Of a DNA stretch of 64,000 nucleotides, positions 40,543-51,166 are shown piece by piece. Each line of letters starts with the position of its first letter. Position 1 is the stretch's first letter. The DNA comes from Ephydatia muelleri (taxonomy: Eukaryota; Porifera; Demospongiae; Spongillida; Spongillidae): contig JABACO010000005.1 in assembly GCA_013339895.1 (NCBI GenBank), forward strand, positions 10,997,836 through 11,061,835, written 5' to 3'. Both the position numbers and the translations under genes were made by a program. Under the pieces are notes generated by a model. That model was not told the DNA's origin. It made no database searches and was given only the letters and a program-made list of their open reading frames with translations.

Positions 40543-40992
40543 TGCTGATTTTATTATGCATACTTATTTGGGCGTACACGTAGATGCTAACGTACGTAAG
40601 TCTGGGTACGAGCGAAGAGCCGCCACTTCCCCATTGATTCTCTCGGCAGGTAAGACACCTGTGTAACGCAAGCACGCGTATATCTACACGACACATTAGT
40701 ACGAATTCGGCTATTTTCAAATGAATCCAACTAAATGCGTTCATTTTCGAGTGTGACAAAGGCGTAGGAAAAAAGTGTAGTTACCGGCTAAACCCCGCAA
40801 CTTTAAACCCGTGAAGGTAATAAGTACGGCCTCAGTATTAAGCAAAACGTCAACTGAAAGAGTTGCTCGACAAGACTCAGCAGGTTATTGCACAAACAGA
40901 CCATATGAGACTAATTTTTCATTGTTAGGTGTTCGACAAAATGGGCTTTTAAAAAAAGTCGTCTAATTTCACGGAAGCGGTGTTTTAAAGTC

Positions 40993-41299
40993 GCCATTTT
41001 TCGATAATCTACGCGTACTTCTATTCCAGCATTTTACGCTGAGACGAATGAAAGGGTAATATGAAAGAGCTAAAGCGTTGTATTTTTTATATCACGTATC
41101 ATGTTTTTCGTTTCTATGAAGGGTCTAGAGCTGAGCTGTACACTACCTACATGGCTATCCGTACACCAAACGGATGATAAAAGCACTTCTATAATGTGCA
41201 CAGGGCACAAGACGCCTATGGATTGCTGTTGCTGGTTGCAGACATATACATATCCAAAAGCAGAGATAATTTTCATATTACCTCTACCAAAAGTGAGAA
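40993..41299. other. Spacer, no gene recognised
   Basis: Short open frames on both strands with no recognisable motif. The stretch lies between X2 and the 3' end of transposase copy C. Confidence 0.4.
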
Positions 41300-42213
41300 C
41301 TAAGTTAATTTTATTCTCCTTTGTGGTGGGGGGATGGCAGCTTCAACTTGTGGGGTAATACTTATTAAGTGTTCCTTGACTATACACAGCAGATGCTGTA
41401 CTTTATCAGTCACTGCTGTGTGTGATAGGCCAAGTCGTGTAAACTTAGAATGAATGGACTCGGCCCCCTGTTCACCTAGGGGACCAAAACCAACATGGGT
41501 TGAATTGGCCCATGGGATGGCATGATCCTCCAGTACATGCATTTTGATGGGGACAGTTGCCTCAGGAAAGGATTCAGTGCAGTTTGAGCAAGCTAGGGAC
41601 TTGCATAATGTCTGAATGTTAGCTAGCTGACAGAGTGAAGAAGGTACATGATCAATGTGCTTGTAACGTTACAGTTGCAGTACCTTTAGAGCCGTATGCA
41701 CATGGTTACCAATAAAAGCTGCCCCAAAGTATTGCTGGCGGTGCACTCCTATAGACTGCAATGCAGAATCCAACTCCTTAACAAAGGGACCTTCTTTTAC
41801 AGAAATTCCCTTTTTCACTGTGGCTGTGCATTTGGCTACCTTTGTTTCCTAGTGTGATTAATTCTTCAATACGCTTTGTTTTATTTACACTGCATGTACT
41901 TACTAGTTGTTTAAGAGATTTCTTTTTGTCTTCACATTTTTTGAAGAAATCCACAGTGACTGGATCTTTCTCCCCAATTACTAGTGACACATATGTTACC
42001 ATTTGCTGCAATTCATCATATGACTGTTGGGCTTGCTCCATCTCCGCTTGTAATAGGTGAAGCTTTTGCAGCTCTTGGCTATATGTGGAAAAGCTGGAGT
42101 GGGCATCCTCACTTGAATGCAGAGCCAACTCAAGGTCAAGGTTATGACACTCGTCTTCACAGCTTGGTAAAGATACCCATGGTGATGTGAAGCCCAGGTG
42201 GGAAAACCTTAGC

Positions 42214-42259
<46 letters not shown>

Positions 42260-42845
42260 GGTGGGTGGGTGGGTGGGTGGGTGGGTGGGTGGGTGGGTGG
42301 GTGGGTGGGTGGGTGGGTGGGTGGGTGGGTGGGTGGGTGGGTGGTGGGTGTGAGTGTGGGGTTGTGTGGGTGTGTGGGTGTGGGGTTGTGTGGGTGTGGG
42401 GTTGTGTGGGTCGGGGTTGTGTCTGTGTGTGTGTGTGTGGGTGATCATGCAAAACATTTCTTGACGCTATTATACCTACCTGTGAAATAGGAATGTTAAA
42501 AATAGGCTCTGTAATGTTTGTAATTAATTGCAAAAGATGGTTAGTTATTTGTAAAGTATAGGTGGTATACACACTTGGTAAATGAGTGTCCCATTATGTG
42601 AATATGTTTACTTTGCAGGTACTGGGACAATGTTGTAGCCAGTTGTATGGCTTTACCATACACCTGTATGCAATTTTCTTTACTGCTGCTTTTTGTACTT
42701 TGCACACGCACGTCTGCACGCTCTGTAGAAACTTGTTGGGAAATCAACAGTGTCATTGCGTATGTCTATTGCAAAGTATGTGAAGAGCTCCTTTGAAAAG
42801 GCAGCACAGGTGTATTTTGTTTGAGACTCTCGTTTTCCACCTTTA
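41300..42845 (-). pseudogene. Copy C: RAG-like exon fused to transposase C-terminus
   Basis: Minus strand. The RAG1-like first exon (42845-42575) reads KYTCAAFSKELFTYFAIDIR, then RACRRACAKYKKQQ, and after a one-base slip MVKPYNWLQHCPSTCK with a donor. The next recognisable block is already the C-terminal half: ITNITEPIFNIPISQ (42530-42480, donor GTAGGT), a coiled coil (about 42190-41880: LQAEMEQAQQSYDELQQMV), EGPFVKELDSALQSIG and YFGAAFIGNHVHTALK (41810-41690), and HVGFGPLGEQGAESIHSKFT with a basic tail (41542-41300). The RING, the C2H2 finger and the GGD/GDYEF core are missing, so it is an internally deleted derivative. A (CCAC/CA)n microsatellite (42215-42440) sits in one intron. Confidence 0.7.
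42215..42442 (+). repeat. TG and GGTGGG microsatellite
   Basis: (TG)n passes into (GGTG)n, then imperfect GTGTGGG. It lies in an intron of copy C. The Gly/Val/Trp- or Pro/Thr/His-rich frames across it are artefacts. Confidence 0.93.
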
Positions 42846-43058
42846 TACGCAATGACACTGTTGATTTCCCAACAAGTTTCTACAGAGCGTGCAGACGTGC
42901 GTGTGCAAAGTACAAAAAGCAGCAGTAAAGAAAATTGCATACAGGTGTATGGTAAAGCCATACAACTGGCTACAACATTGTCCCAGTACCTGCAAAGTAA
43001 ACATATTCACATAATGGGACACTCATTTACCAAGTGTGTATACCACCTACACTTGTAA
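42549..43058. repeat. Long palindrome joining copies C and D
   Basis: The arms 42549-42762 and 42846-43058 are inverted copies of about 213 bases that look identical or nearly so over most of their length, with an 83-base spacer. Each arm is the RAG1-like exon 1 plus the start of its intron. The spacer belongs to the 5' part of exon 1 of copy C. The result is a head-to-head inverted duplication. Confidence 0.92.
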
Positions 43059-44410
43059 TTATATACATGCGTTGCCACACAGGAACCCACACAGCAGAAG
43101 CTGGCTCCACTTACATGTAAAGGAGGTAACCCACAGAAACCAGGGTGACAACCAGGCATCACACCAAATGCCTTGCTTGATCACATCAACACTATTGCAC
43201 CACCAAGGTTGTGTGTCACAGAAAGGAACCACAGTTAGCCCCAACACAAGTACTTCCAGCAGCAGACTTACTTAAGTGCCAAATGTGTGAACAAATGCTG
43301 GTGCAGCCACTTACACTGCACTGCAATGCAGTTGTATGTACAAAGTGCATCACTGACTACATAGCAACACCTGCCAGCCCTCAGTGTCCATGCTGTATGA
43401 TAGTGCCGTGAACTTACTGCCAAATTCAGTGCAGCCACTCCAGCACTGCAGTTAAAGACCTTACTACATACAAAGACCATTTGCCTAGAACAGTCAAGTG
43501 TGAAGGATTTGTTCAACTACTCTGCCATGATTGTAGGAGAGTCTAGTCCTCTTCTCTCCAGTCTGGTAGAAGAAAATGAGAGATACAGCAATAAGATAGC
43601 TGAATTGGTAAGTGGAATGCACTTTGGTATATGGATTATTTGCACCTTCTGATACAGTACTTAGGGTAAATGGGGGGGGGGGGGGGGGGGGGGGGGGGGA
43701 ATATTGTGGAAGTTACACAATAATGTACATGCACCTTTTTTAACCTCAAACCTGAGCATGCATCTGTTGCATGTAGGAACAAATGATTGCTAAAGCTAGA
43801 AAAAGGGTTAGCTGTGTCTGAGGGACCCTTTGTGAAGGGAGTGGAAGCAGCTCTCCAGTCTCTAAATGTACAGTGCCAGCAATATAATGGTGGCGCATTT
43901 ATAGGCAACCATGTACACAAGTCATTGCAGGTAAAGCAAAATAAATGTAACATACTTTATATCCTTAATTCCATTTCAGGATCAACATACACAACACTGT
44001 GCTCATCCCTAATTGACACTGCACTGAAGCACTCACCACAACTGGTCGAGGAAGCAACTGCTCTGTGTGAGAAGTAAGACAGCCTTCTCTTTGTTCTCTC
44101 AGTGCCACAACTTGTACAACAAGAACTGTATAACTGAACAGGAAAAGAGTACACTTGGTAAGTATCGATCCATTCACAACATAGGCAATAATAACACATG
44201 ATCATGATGGCTTTTATTACAGCAGATTCCACAAGAATTCATCAGTTATTTAGACTATATATGCTTTTCCTGGCATGAAAAAGACAGTAAAGATGCACCT
44301 ACTCAACACCATGTCAGTGAATGGGTGGACATGTCCAATGCAGGCTTTGGGCTGATGGGGGAACAGGGTACAGAAGCTATGCACAACTATTTCAGTCCTG
44401 CAATGTCTAC
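42846..44410 (+). pseudogene. Copy D: RAG-like zinc region fused to transposase C-terminus
   Basis: Plus strand. It begins inside exon 1 at the palindrome (NDTVDFPTSFYRACRRAC and, after a slip, KPYNWLQHCPSTCK|GTAAAC). It goes on to TPNALLDHINTIAPP and a RING-like cluster (43272-43405: CQMCEQ, LHCNAVVCTKC, CPCC), then a decayed finger (TYCQIQCSHSSTAVKD, YKDHL). The next block is the coiled coil (SSPLLSSLVEENERYSNKIA with a GTAAGT donor near 43610), then EGPFVKGVEAALQSLN and NGGAFIGNHVHKSLQ (43820-43930), and GFGLMGEQGTEAMHNYFS (44345-44395). The GGD/GDYEF catalytic core is missing. A poly-G run (43671-43699) lies in an intron. Sequence of gypsy element 2 takes over at about 44410-44425. Confidence 0.7.
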
Positions 44411-44424
44411 ACGAAGGGGCTCTT

Positions 44425-46135
44425 TCTGCCCATCTTGGGCCCAGCTGAAGGAGCGATTCTACTGGCCTGGTTGTACTGATGCGATAAAGAACTGGTGTGC
44501 AACATGCGCTATTTGTTGCACAAGAAAATCAGCAGCCCCAAAGAGGAGAGCAGGTTTACAGACCATTAGTGCTGGATATGCTTTACAGGTTGTCAGTGTG
44601 GACGTACATTATGGGTCCGCTACCCGAGACAGATGAGGGAAGTAAGTACGTACTGGTGGCAGTGGACTGCTACACAAGGTGGGTGGAAGTGTACGGCATC
44701 CCCAACTAAGAAGCGACCACTGTGGCTAGGAGGTTGGTAGATGAAACGTTTTGCAGATTCTCGCCTCCCGAACAGCTGCATATAGTGACCAAGGAAGGCA
44801 GTTCGAATCGGAACTTGTAAAGGAAATGTGCAACCTGCTCGGGGTGAGAAAGACACGTACGACACCCTACCACCCACATGCAGGGCAATGGGATGGTGGA
44901 AAGGTTCAATCGAACTTTGCTCGACATGTTTTCAACCACTGTTGGAAATCACCCTTCGAGCTGGGAACATAACACACGGAAAGTCTGTTCGGCCTATAAT
45001 TCTAGCGTCTGTTCGGCCTATAATTCTAGCGTCCACTCCTCGACCGGCTACACTCCCTTCTTCTTCATGTTCGGACGACAAGTGAAGCTGCCAGTCGATT
45101 TGATGTACGGTACTGGTGAATTGGAAGAAGTTCGAGTTCCTATATGGTTACATTCCCCTGCTATGCCTAGGGGTCAGTCACTGAAACTTCATCCCCCGTG
45201 GAAGGGACCGTTCAAAGTGGAGGGATGAATAAGGTAGAGCGCTTATAAAATCAAGGGTCTACGAAGTAGAAAACGTCAGGTAGGGCCACGACGAATCGAT
45301 AAGTCATTTCACGGATTCCCGATAAGGTGTCGGGTGTGCGGCGGCGGCGGCACAAAAAAACAAAAACAAACAAAAAAAATAAAAATAAAATAAAGTGAAT
45401 AAAATTCTGCGGCGGGCCGATAACAAACTCATTTCCGAGTTTCCCCTATGCAAAGAGTCGAAAGGGATGTATACCGCAAACTTTCAGTACGCTGAAACGT
45501 ACTTTATAGCAGCCAAATTGCTGACAAACATTGATTGGTGTGTCCAAGTCTACAATGTGAACTGGATTTAGGCCTATAAAAAGATCTGAGACACAAATTT
45601 CTGTCTTCACTACAGTCACAGTCGATCGTGACACTGCCATAAAGTGATCAAATAGGTTTCCGAACGTCTCCTCCGATTCGCATTTAACTATACGTCGAGG
45701 GAATAGAACTTCTCTTCTACTGGCACAAACTGCAAAACAACTAAAGTACGCTGCTCAACGGCTTTGAATTTAATTTTATTTATTTTTTAAGTTTCGGTCG
45801 GCGGTGTCCGTGAAACGAAAAATCAAATCGTCATGGCCTAGTGCACTTCGACAGATTGAAGCCATGCCCACCCAACGTGAGGATTGACGAGAAAGACGTA
45901 ACACAAGATAGTGTTGTCCCGCCAGCAGAAGCACCTCCTCAGACGCGTAGGGAGGACATACAGCTACTAGACGATGAAGATTATTATATGCCTCCTCCCG
46001 AGGCTGTCCAACCAATGGGGGTGGGGGGGAGGGGCTCCCGAGCCTGCAGCTGTGAGACTTCTAGATCGAGACATCTATATCCACCTCGTGAACGTCGACC
46101 GACGGACTTCTATGGACAGTACGTCACTCACTGAA
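44425..46135 (+). pseudogene. Ty3/gypsy element 2: integrase and 3' end of pol, broken
   Basis: A 5'-truncated LTR retrotransposon. The zinc-binding and core domains of integrase read LKERFYWPGCTDAIKNWC and CATCAICCTRK, then GPLPETDEGSKYVLVAVDCY (first catalytic Asp region), DQGRQFESELVKEMCNLL (second Asp, in another frame) and NGMVERFNRTLLDMF (catalytic Glu). Then follow GYTPFFFMFGRQVKLPVD and PWKGPFKVEG. A TA-flanked MITE (45283-45838) interrupts the next stretch, after which HFDRLKPCPPNVR resumes the pol C-terminus, ending at TGA 46132-46134. There is a stop at 44707 and several frame slips, plus a short local duplication (GTCTGTTCGGCCTATAATTC occurs twice, near 45000). The element is dead. 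Confidence 0.82.
45283..45838. mobile_element. 556-base MITE with TA target duplication
   Basis: Terminal inverted repeats of about 35 bases, roughly 75 percent alike: left GGGCCACGACGAATCGATAA and TTTCACGGA; right, in reverse, GGCCATGACGATTTGATTTT and TTTCACGGA. They are flanked by TA on both sides (45281-45282 and 45839-45840), as for Tc1/mariner-type elements. The insertion splits the gypsy pol frame between VENVR and VHFDRLKP. No coding sequence. Confidence 0.8.
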
Positions 46136-46149
46136 AAGAGAGGGAGCAG

Positions 46150-46300
46150 TGTAACGCATGCGCAGTGGAGCCTTAGACCTTTGATCCTCAGGTGATCGAC
46201 AGGGATCGATATATAAATAGCTGACTATTTATGTATAAGAAGTGTGTGTGCGCCTAACACTATTGCTATTGACTTGCTGCCACAGGACCTCTTGCACATA
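46150..46300 (+). repeat. Probable 3' LTR of gypsy element 2 (start)
   Basis: A purine tract (AAAAGAGAGGGAGCAG) directly precedes TGTAACGCATGCGCAGTG, the expected polypurine tract and TG start of a 3' LTR. A TATA-like ATATATAAATAG follows at about 46209. I cannot fix the LTR end because no 5' LTR is present. Confidence 0.55.
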
Positions 46301-47391
46301 TTATTGGCTATTAATAATGTACAGCCAAAACCTATACTTGATAACTACTAACTAGTCCAAAATGATACTCACTTGCGGCAACGGAATCTTGTTGCTCAGT
46401 ATTCTTTGTCATTAGATTCTAAAAAAATAAAAACACCCACTTTATATTGAAAGTTTTGGTTCCTGGAGGCAAAATAGAGCCTTCCGTAGCCAATTGCGTT
46501 TCTCCTTACCTTATTCCACCAGCTATAAATCTTGATTCGTGATGGATTTTTCACTTGCGGCAACAGATTTAGGTCCACTATACACCGGTGTGTTTTACTG
46601 CGGTGAAAACATATTTTTTACCTTAAACTTGTCGGTTCCTGGAGGATTTATACAATAATGGTCATTGGTGCTCATGATTCAATGATTACTATTAAAAATG
46701 GCGGCCAATGCGTTACTCTTTAAAACCCCTGGATCGTCCCCCGGCCCCATTCGGAATAATTAATAAGCATCATGTTAACGTTAATTACGCCTATAACAAT
46801 AACAGCTCAATTTATAATTTTCGCATGCGCAGTTGTGCAGTCAAACCTCATGGTAGTACGGCAAAGAAAAAGCCTCTGCTTCCCTGGTCCTTTCGTAAGT
46901 TCCCTATTTTATCTTCTTACTCCAGACTCAGTCTGTGACACTCTGATGCCTGGGGACTGCAGGCTCCCCACAGAATTTATCTCCCAAGCTCGACAGGGGA
47001 TATACTTGCCATGCCCCCCTCTTCATCAGGTGAGATAGAGAAGAGGCTGCGGCTAACCACAGATACTCAACACACGTTAAATTTTAAGTGTATAACTACA
47101 GGCACTAGGGAAAAAAAAGAATTATAATATTAGTATAATTATATCAGTGGCATCCATCCTGGTACAGGGCCGTTAGAATGGGTCAGGACCTGACCAATTT
47201 TCCCCAGCCTGATTGCAATACAGTATGAAAAGTTTATATTTATTGGTTCCATTAGATAGCTTATATATGTACTTTTATTTTTATTACACAGATTTAATAG
47301 TTATCTGGCTTGGTATGTGTAATTCGATCATTATGCAATAAAACAGTCGTGTAGCATACTGTTATGTTGTGTGTCATAGTGACAAATTAAA
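46301..47391. other. No clear gene; possible small minus-strand exons
   Basis: Between 46380 and 46640 two phrases are each repeated (CACTTGCGGCAACGGA-like and GGTTCCTGGAGG). A minus-strand block, VDLNLLPQVKNPSRIKIYSW (about 46580-46510), ends in a good AAG|GTAAGG donor. It could be an exon of an unrecognised gene or a duplicated element piece. Nothing else is supported. Confidence 0.3.
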
Positions 47392-47487
47392 TTCGATGTG
47401 TAGCTGTACCGGTTATTCGATGTGTAGCTGTACCGGTTATTCGATGTGTAGCTGTACCGGTTATTCGATGTGTAGCTGTACCGGATA
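47392..47487 (+). repeat. 24-base minisatellite, four units
   Basis: Four contiguous copies of TTCGATGTGTAGCTGTACC plus GGTTA, the last ending GGATA, with a degraded fifth start. The unit length is a multiple of three, so the frame through it gives an MCSCTGYS octapeptide repeat, but no gene context supports translation. Confidence 0.93.
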
Positions 47488-48505
47488 TTCGATGTGCAGT
47501 TATTCAATCTATAACTGCATTACTTCAGCTTTACTGACTCGGCCGTGCCTCATCCACGGCATTGTCGATTCATCCCCGCAATGATATCGCCTGTGGGCGA
47601 GTATTCCCCACGCACTATTATACGCTGTGTACATATTAATTAATACTTCTTTAATCCAATGAGATGCATTGTTTTCGTTTGTATGGTTCCATGGAACAAA
47701 TTCACATCAAAAACACCAGTCAAATCAATTTTCGATTCCAAGTGAGTACCCTGTTCAAATGTTCGACATTTTGTACCAGATACGTAAGTTATAATTCACT
47801 TTGGGAATCAAGGATTGATTTCGACACGCGTTATGTGTTTTTTTTTTTGTTTTTTTGCTGTGGAAGGGCAGGCGTGCGTCAAGAAATGTGTCGTGCTTTG
47901 GAATTAACGCAGATGTGTCCCAAGAATGTGTCATGCTGTGGAAGGCTTACGTTTAACAGGAATGTGTCAAACCGCGAGATCCATTCATGTTGAGTTCAAT
48001 TGTCTCCAACACGGTATCATTTATTATCAGCTCCGCCATCTGTGTTTGCACATATCGACTTTGGCGCCATGCAGGCGCTATTGTAGTTTGACATAAATGT
48101 AATACTAAAAATTCCTACACCATGTATTCATTCATGCAAGGCTAGCTCATGTCCGAGTTCAAGTCACGCCCCCTACTAATTGTCATTCGCAAAATTCTTC
48201 GTGTATTGTAGCACGCGGGTTCATCGTGGGAATATAGTGAGTGTGTGTTGCATGTACATGTGTATGTGTGTGACTGTGAGTGTGACTGTGTGACTGTGTG
48301 CGTGGGTGTGTTGTGCGTGTTGCGCAATCACTGTCCCTGCGCATGCGCAACAGTTTTTATGTTGCATAACTAGCTTATGCTCGAGCATTCATGCGATTCA
48401 TTGAGGCCACCGTTGTCGTCAAAATTATGAGGTAAGCAATTGACGTTCTAATACCGAAAAATGTGCACACATTTATCGGCCATGGTAGATGGCCGACTTG
48501 GTCAG

Positions 48506-48569
<64 letters not shown>

Positions 48570-48717
48570 CACACACACACGCACGCACACACACACAGCG
48601 AGAGAGACACACAACACGCATAACACGCACGCGCAACACACAATGCACACACACAACTCACTCGCGTACGCGCAATGCAAGCGCAACATGCGCATGAGCG
48701 CAGCACGCGCGTATATA

Positions 48718-48759
<42 letters not shown>

Positions 48760-49965
48760 CCGCACCCCACTGAAACGAACGCCTACCAGTTAGCTACACC
48801 ACACATGTGAGCTTTCACCATGTTTGCTCACATATATTATCACCTCCTTGATCTAATTAGATGACGAAACTATCCCATATTGCATTGCTTGCCTACATCA
48901 TATTATCATGTTTGTTTGATCAATTCATGTTGACCCATTAAACTAATTAAAGTTTTAAATTCTTAACATATAATATATTGACCATCTGTAATACGAGTGC
49001 GATGGAACAGCATGTGTGATAATAGGTCAATGATTTCTCTCTCTTTCTCTGAACCATTCCACTTCCTAGCGTAAGTGTGAAGCACATAAGCTTTAAATTC
49101 CTTCTATGAAATGCTATATCATATAACTTTTGTAGTGCACAATGTTTAATGTTGTACGCCTGAATAAATAAAACAGTTCTCATTGCTTGTCAGTTTTAAT
49201 TAAATTAGATGATAAATTCAAATTTTAGACTGAAAACGTGTCTGCGCATACCGGCAGCTATATAGTCTACATACAGACAATTCAGTTTGGGTATACACAT
49301 GGTTACTGACTGTGAATTCCCAAGATTACAAGGTAAAAAGTAGCCAATATGAACCTATTATGGATATAATATTACTATACGCGGTCCCCGTATGGTCGTT
49401 AAGTGGCCTACACTATCAATAATTCCTAACCGTAAATCAAATCAAACACCCACGCACGTAGGACTAGAACACCCGTCATTTCGATGCGATGCAGTTCTCT
49501 AGTGCCCCGCCCCGGAACCCAAATCCGCCAAACTAATTATTATTTAGTTTGACGCCCTGGTATACAACTATCTCTGGTTGCGCGCAAATACAGAATTATA
49601 CCAGATTGAGTTCGCACCGCATGCAGATATAATAGCTCAAACTAGATACGCCTGTCGTATTTTCAGTATCTTTTCAGTACAGGTGTAATGAATGCCCTTT
49701 TCCCAGATGATGTTGAGCAATGTAGCTAATTCAGGTTTGCATGCGTAAGCGTGAGATTTATATTCACGCTTCAAAGCAGCAAACTTTGAAGGGAATTCTA
49801 CCAGATCAGTATGCATCATGAACCTGCGCATGCAGTTGCTTTTTGTACTGAGAATTGAATACGCCTCAAATAATCGAGAACGTGGTATACTCTCTGCTGT
49901 GTGCCCTAGGTAGTTCCCTACTAATAGCGAGCTAACCTTCGGTAAAGGAAATCAAAAGTGGCTAT
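47488..49965. other. No gene recognised; CA-repeat cluster
   Basis: From 48508 to 48757 there are (CA)n tracts separated by CACG/GCGC-rich sequence, and a GTGTGACTGTGAG repeat lies at 48238-48320. At 47880-47960 a short AGGAATGTGTC-like phrase repeats three times. I see no exon, RNA gene or element end elsewhere in this stretch. Confidence 0.5.
48508..48757 (+). repeat. (CA)n microsatellite cluster
   Basis: Two CA tracts (48508-48600 and 48716-48754) around a CG-rich spacer. Open frames of up to 131 codons across them are repeat artefacts. Confidence 0.93.
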
Positions 49966-50019
49966 AGTCTCGGTGCCCAGACCTTATATCACGGCACCGG
50001 ATGTATTACATCACTATTA

Positions 50020-50245
50020 AAATGGTTATTGTAATCAAAATGGATTCTGTCGATCAGGCTATAACTAATGCAGCACGATATTTGGGTTATCACGAGCTTC
50101 GTCCGAACCAGTTTAAAGCGAGATGTGTTCCTTACGTTGCCCACTGGAAGTGGAAAGTCATTATATGCTACGCGTTCGGTCTTGCCGTATGCTTCGACGA
50201 ATTGACAGAGATAGGCTGCGACGAGGCAAGTGCATAGCAATGCCA
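50020..50245 (+). pseudogene. RecQ-like helicase N-terminal fragment
   Basis: The frame reads SVDQAITNAARYLGYHELRP and PNQFKA, the aromatic-rich Q-motif style entry of RecQ helicases. After a one-base slip it continues VFLTLPTGSGKSLYATRSVL, a full Walker A motif (TGSGKS). Nothing of the DEAH box or later helicase motifs follows before the palindrome. The fragment lies wholly between the left terminal repeat and the palindrome of a foldback element, so it was either captured by the element or hit by it. Confidence 0.7.
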
Positions 50246-50599
50246 CGGGTTGACATTTTGCTCATCAAAGCAGTCTCCAGCTCTATGTACTTGACCTTCA
50301 ATGCAACATATCTCACAACCGAGGTAAAGCATGTTGCGCACACGTAACCTCTACCGTACTCACCTCCTCACTCATCGTGAGGTCTATTAGCAGTACTAAT
50401 GCAACCAGACCGTCTTTACAAACTTTATAGGTGTTACGTCTAGAATGTCGTTGCAGTGATTCATTTTTCAGGGTGCGCGGATAATTCCATATCACTAATT
50501 GCATTTTTTTTGTCATCAATTGATACGTGATTGTTACGTACTAAGCGCTCAGAACGACTTCTATCCCGGACCTTATTTTCACGTACCGGTGATGTAGTA

Positions 50600-51166
50600 T
50601 AGACCCCTTGCGGCGAGCGTTCAAAACATTATCGTCATTGTTTTTCAAGAGGAAAAATCGTGCGTTAATTAGAAATTTATGACGTATTTACGTTATGACG
50701 CAGTATTACTTTTGTGAACATGGATATTTCAATGGCTTTTCGTCTGATAACAAGGCGCGTTACGTGAGAAAGCTCAAATGTCTCCATGGCGCTGTTGGGG
50801 AGACATTTGAGGAAGCCATGGATTCATATTGCTTTCTCGACTGGGTAGATGACGTTAAAAAATGGCCGGCAGTTGACTTTCCAGCAATACATTTTTTAAC
50901 GTCATCTACCCAGTCGAGAAAGCAATATGAATCCATGGCTTCCTCAAATGTCTCCCCAACAGCGCCATGGAGACATTTGAGCTTTCTCACGTAACGCGCC
51001 TTGTTATCAGACGAAAAGCCATTGAAATACTCCATGCTCACAAAAGTAATATTGCGTCATAACGTAAATACGTCATAAATTTCTAATTAACGCACGATTT
51101 TTCCTCCAGAAAAACAATGACGACAATGATTTGAACGCTCGCGGGATATCGCCGCAAGGGGTCTAT
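50600..51166. repeat. Palindrome with 265-277-base arms and 25-base loop
   Basis: Arms 50600-50864 and 50890-51166 are inverted copies with few differences, around a loop GCCGGCAGTTGACTTTCCAG-AATA type sequence. Each arm encodes the same peptide (YFNGFSSDNKARYVRKLK, VGETFEEAMDSYCFLDWVDD), read on both strands. That peptide resembles the N-terminal exon of a SWIM-finger/YqaJ-type protein family that is abundant in sponges and cnidarians (recalled, not searched). Confidence 0.88.

Larger units (their letters stand above)
39498..40992. mobile_element. Inverted-repeat element X2, carrying a SAP-domain ORF
   Basis: The left end (39505-39575: AACACCGTGTCCGTGAAATT, then AGACGACTTTTTT, and AAAATTAGTCTCAT) pairs in reverse with 40912-40990. 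The ends are related to those of X1, which makes a two-member family in this window. Inside lie a near-perfect 68-base hairpin (39731-39798), a second hairpin element (39980-40054) and a small ORF with a Cys-rich motif and SAP domain (40127-40542). Confidence 0.7.

Noticed and set aside
42187..42490. Gly/Val/Trp-rich and Pro/Thr/His-rich frames
   Set aside because: Microsatellite artefacts within an intron of copy C.
48375..48810. Cys/Val- and His/Thr-rich frames of up to 131 codons
   Set aside because: CA-repeat artefacts; no splice or start context.
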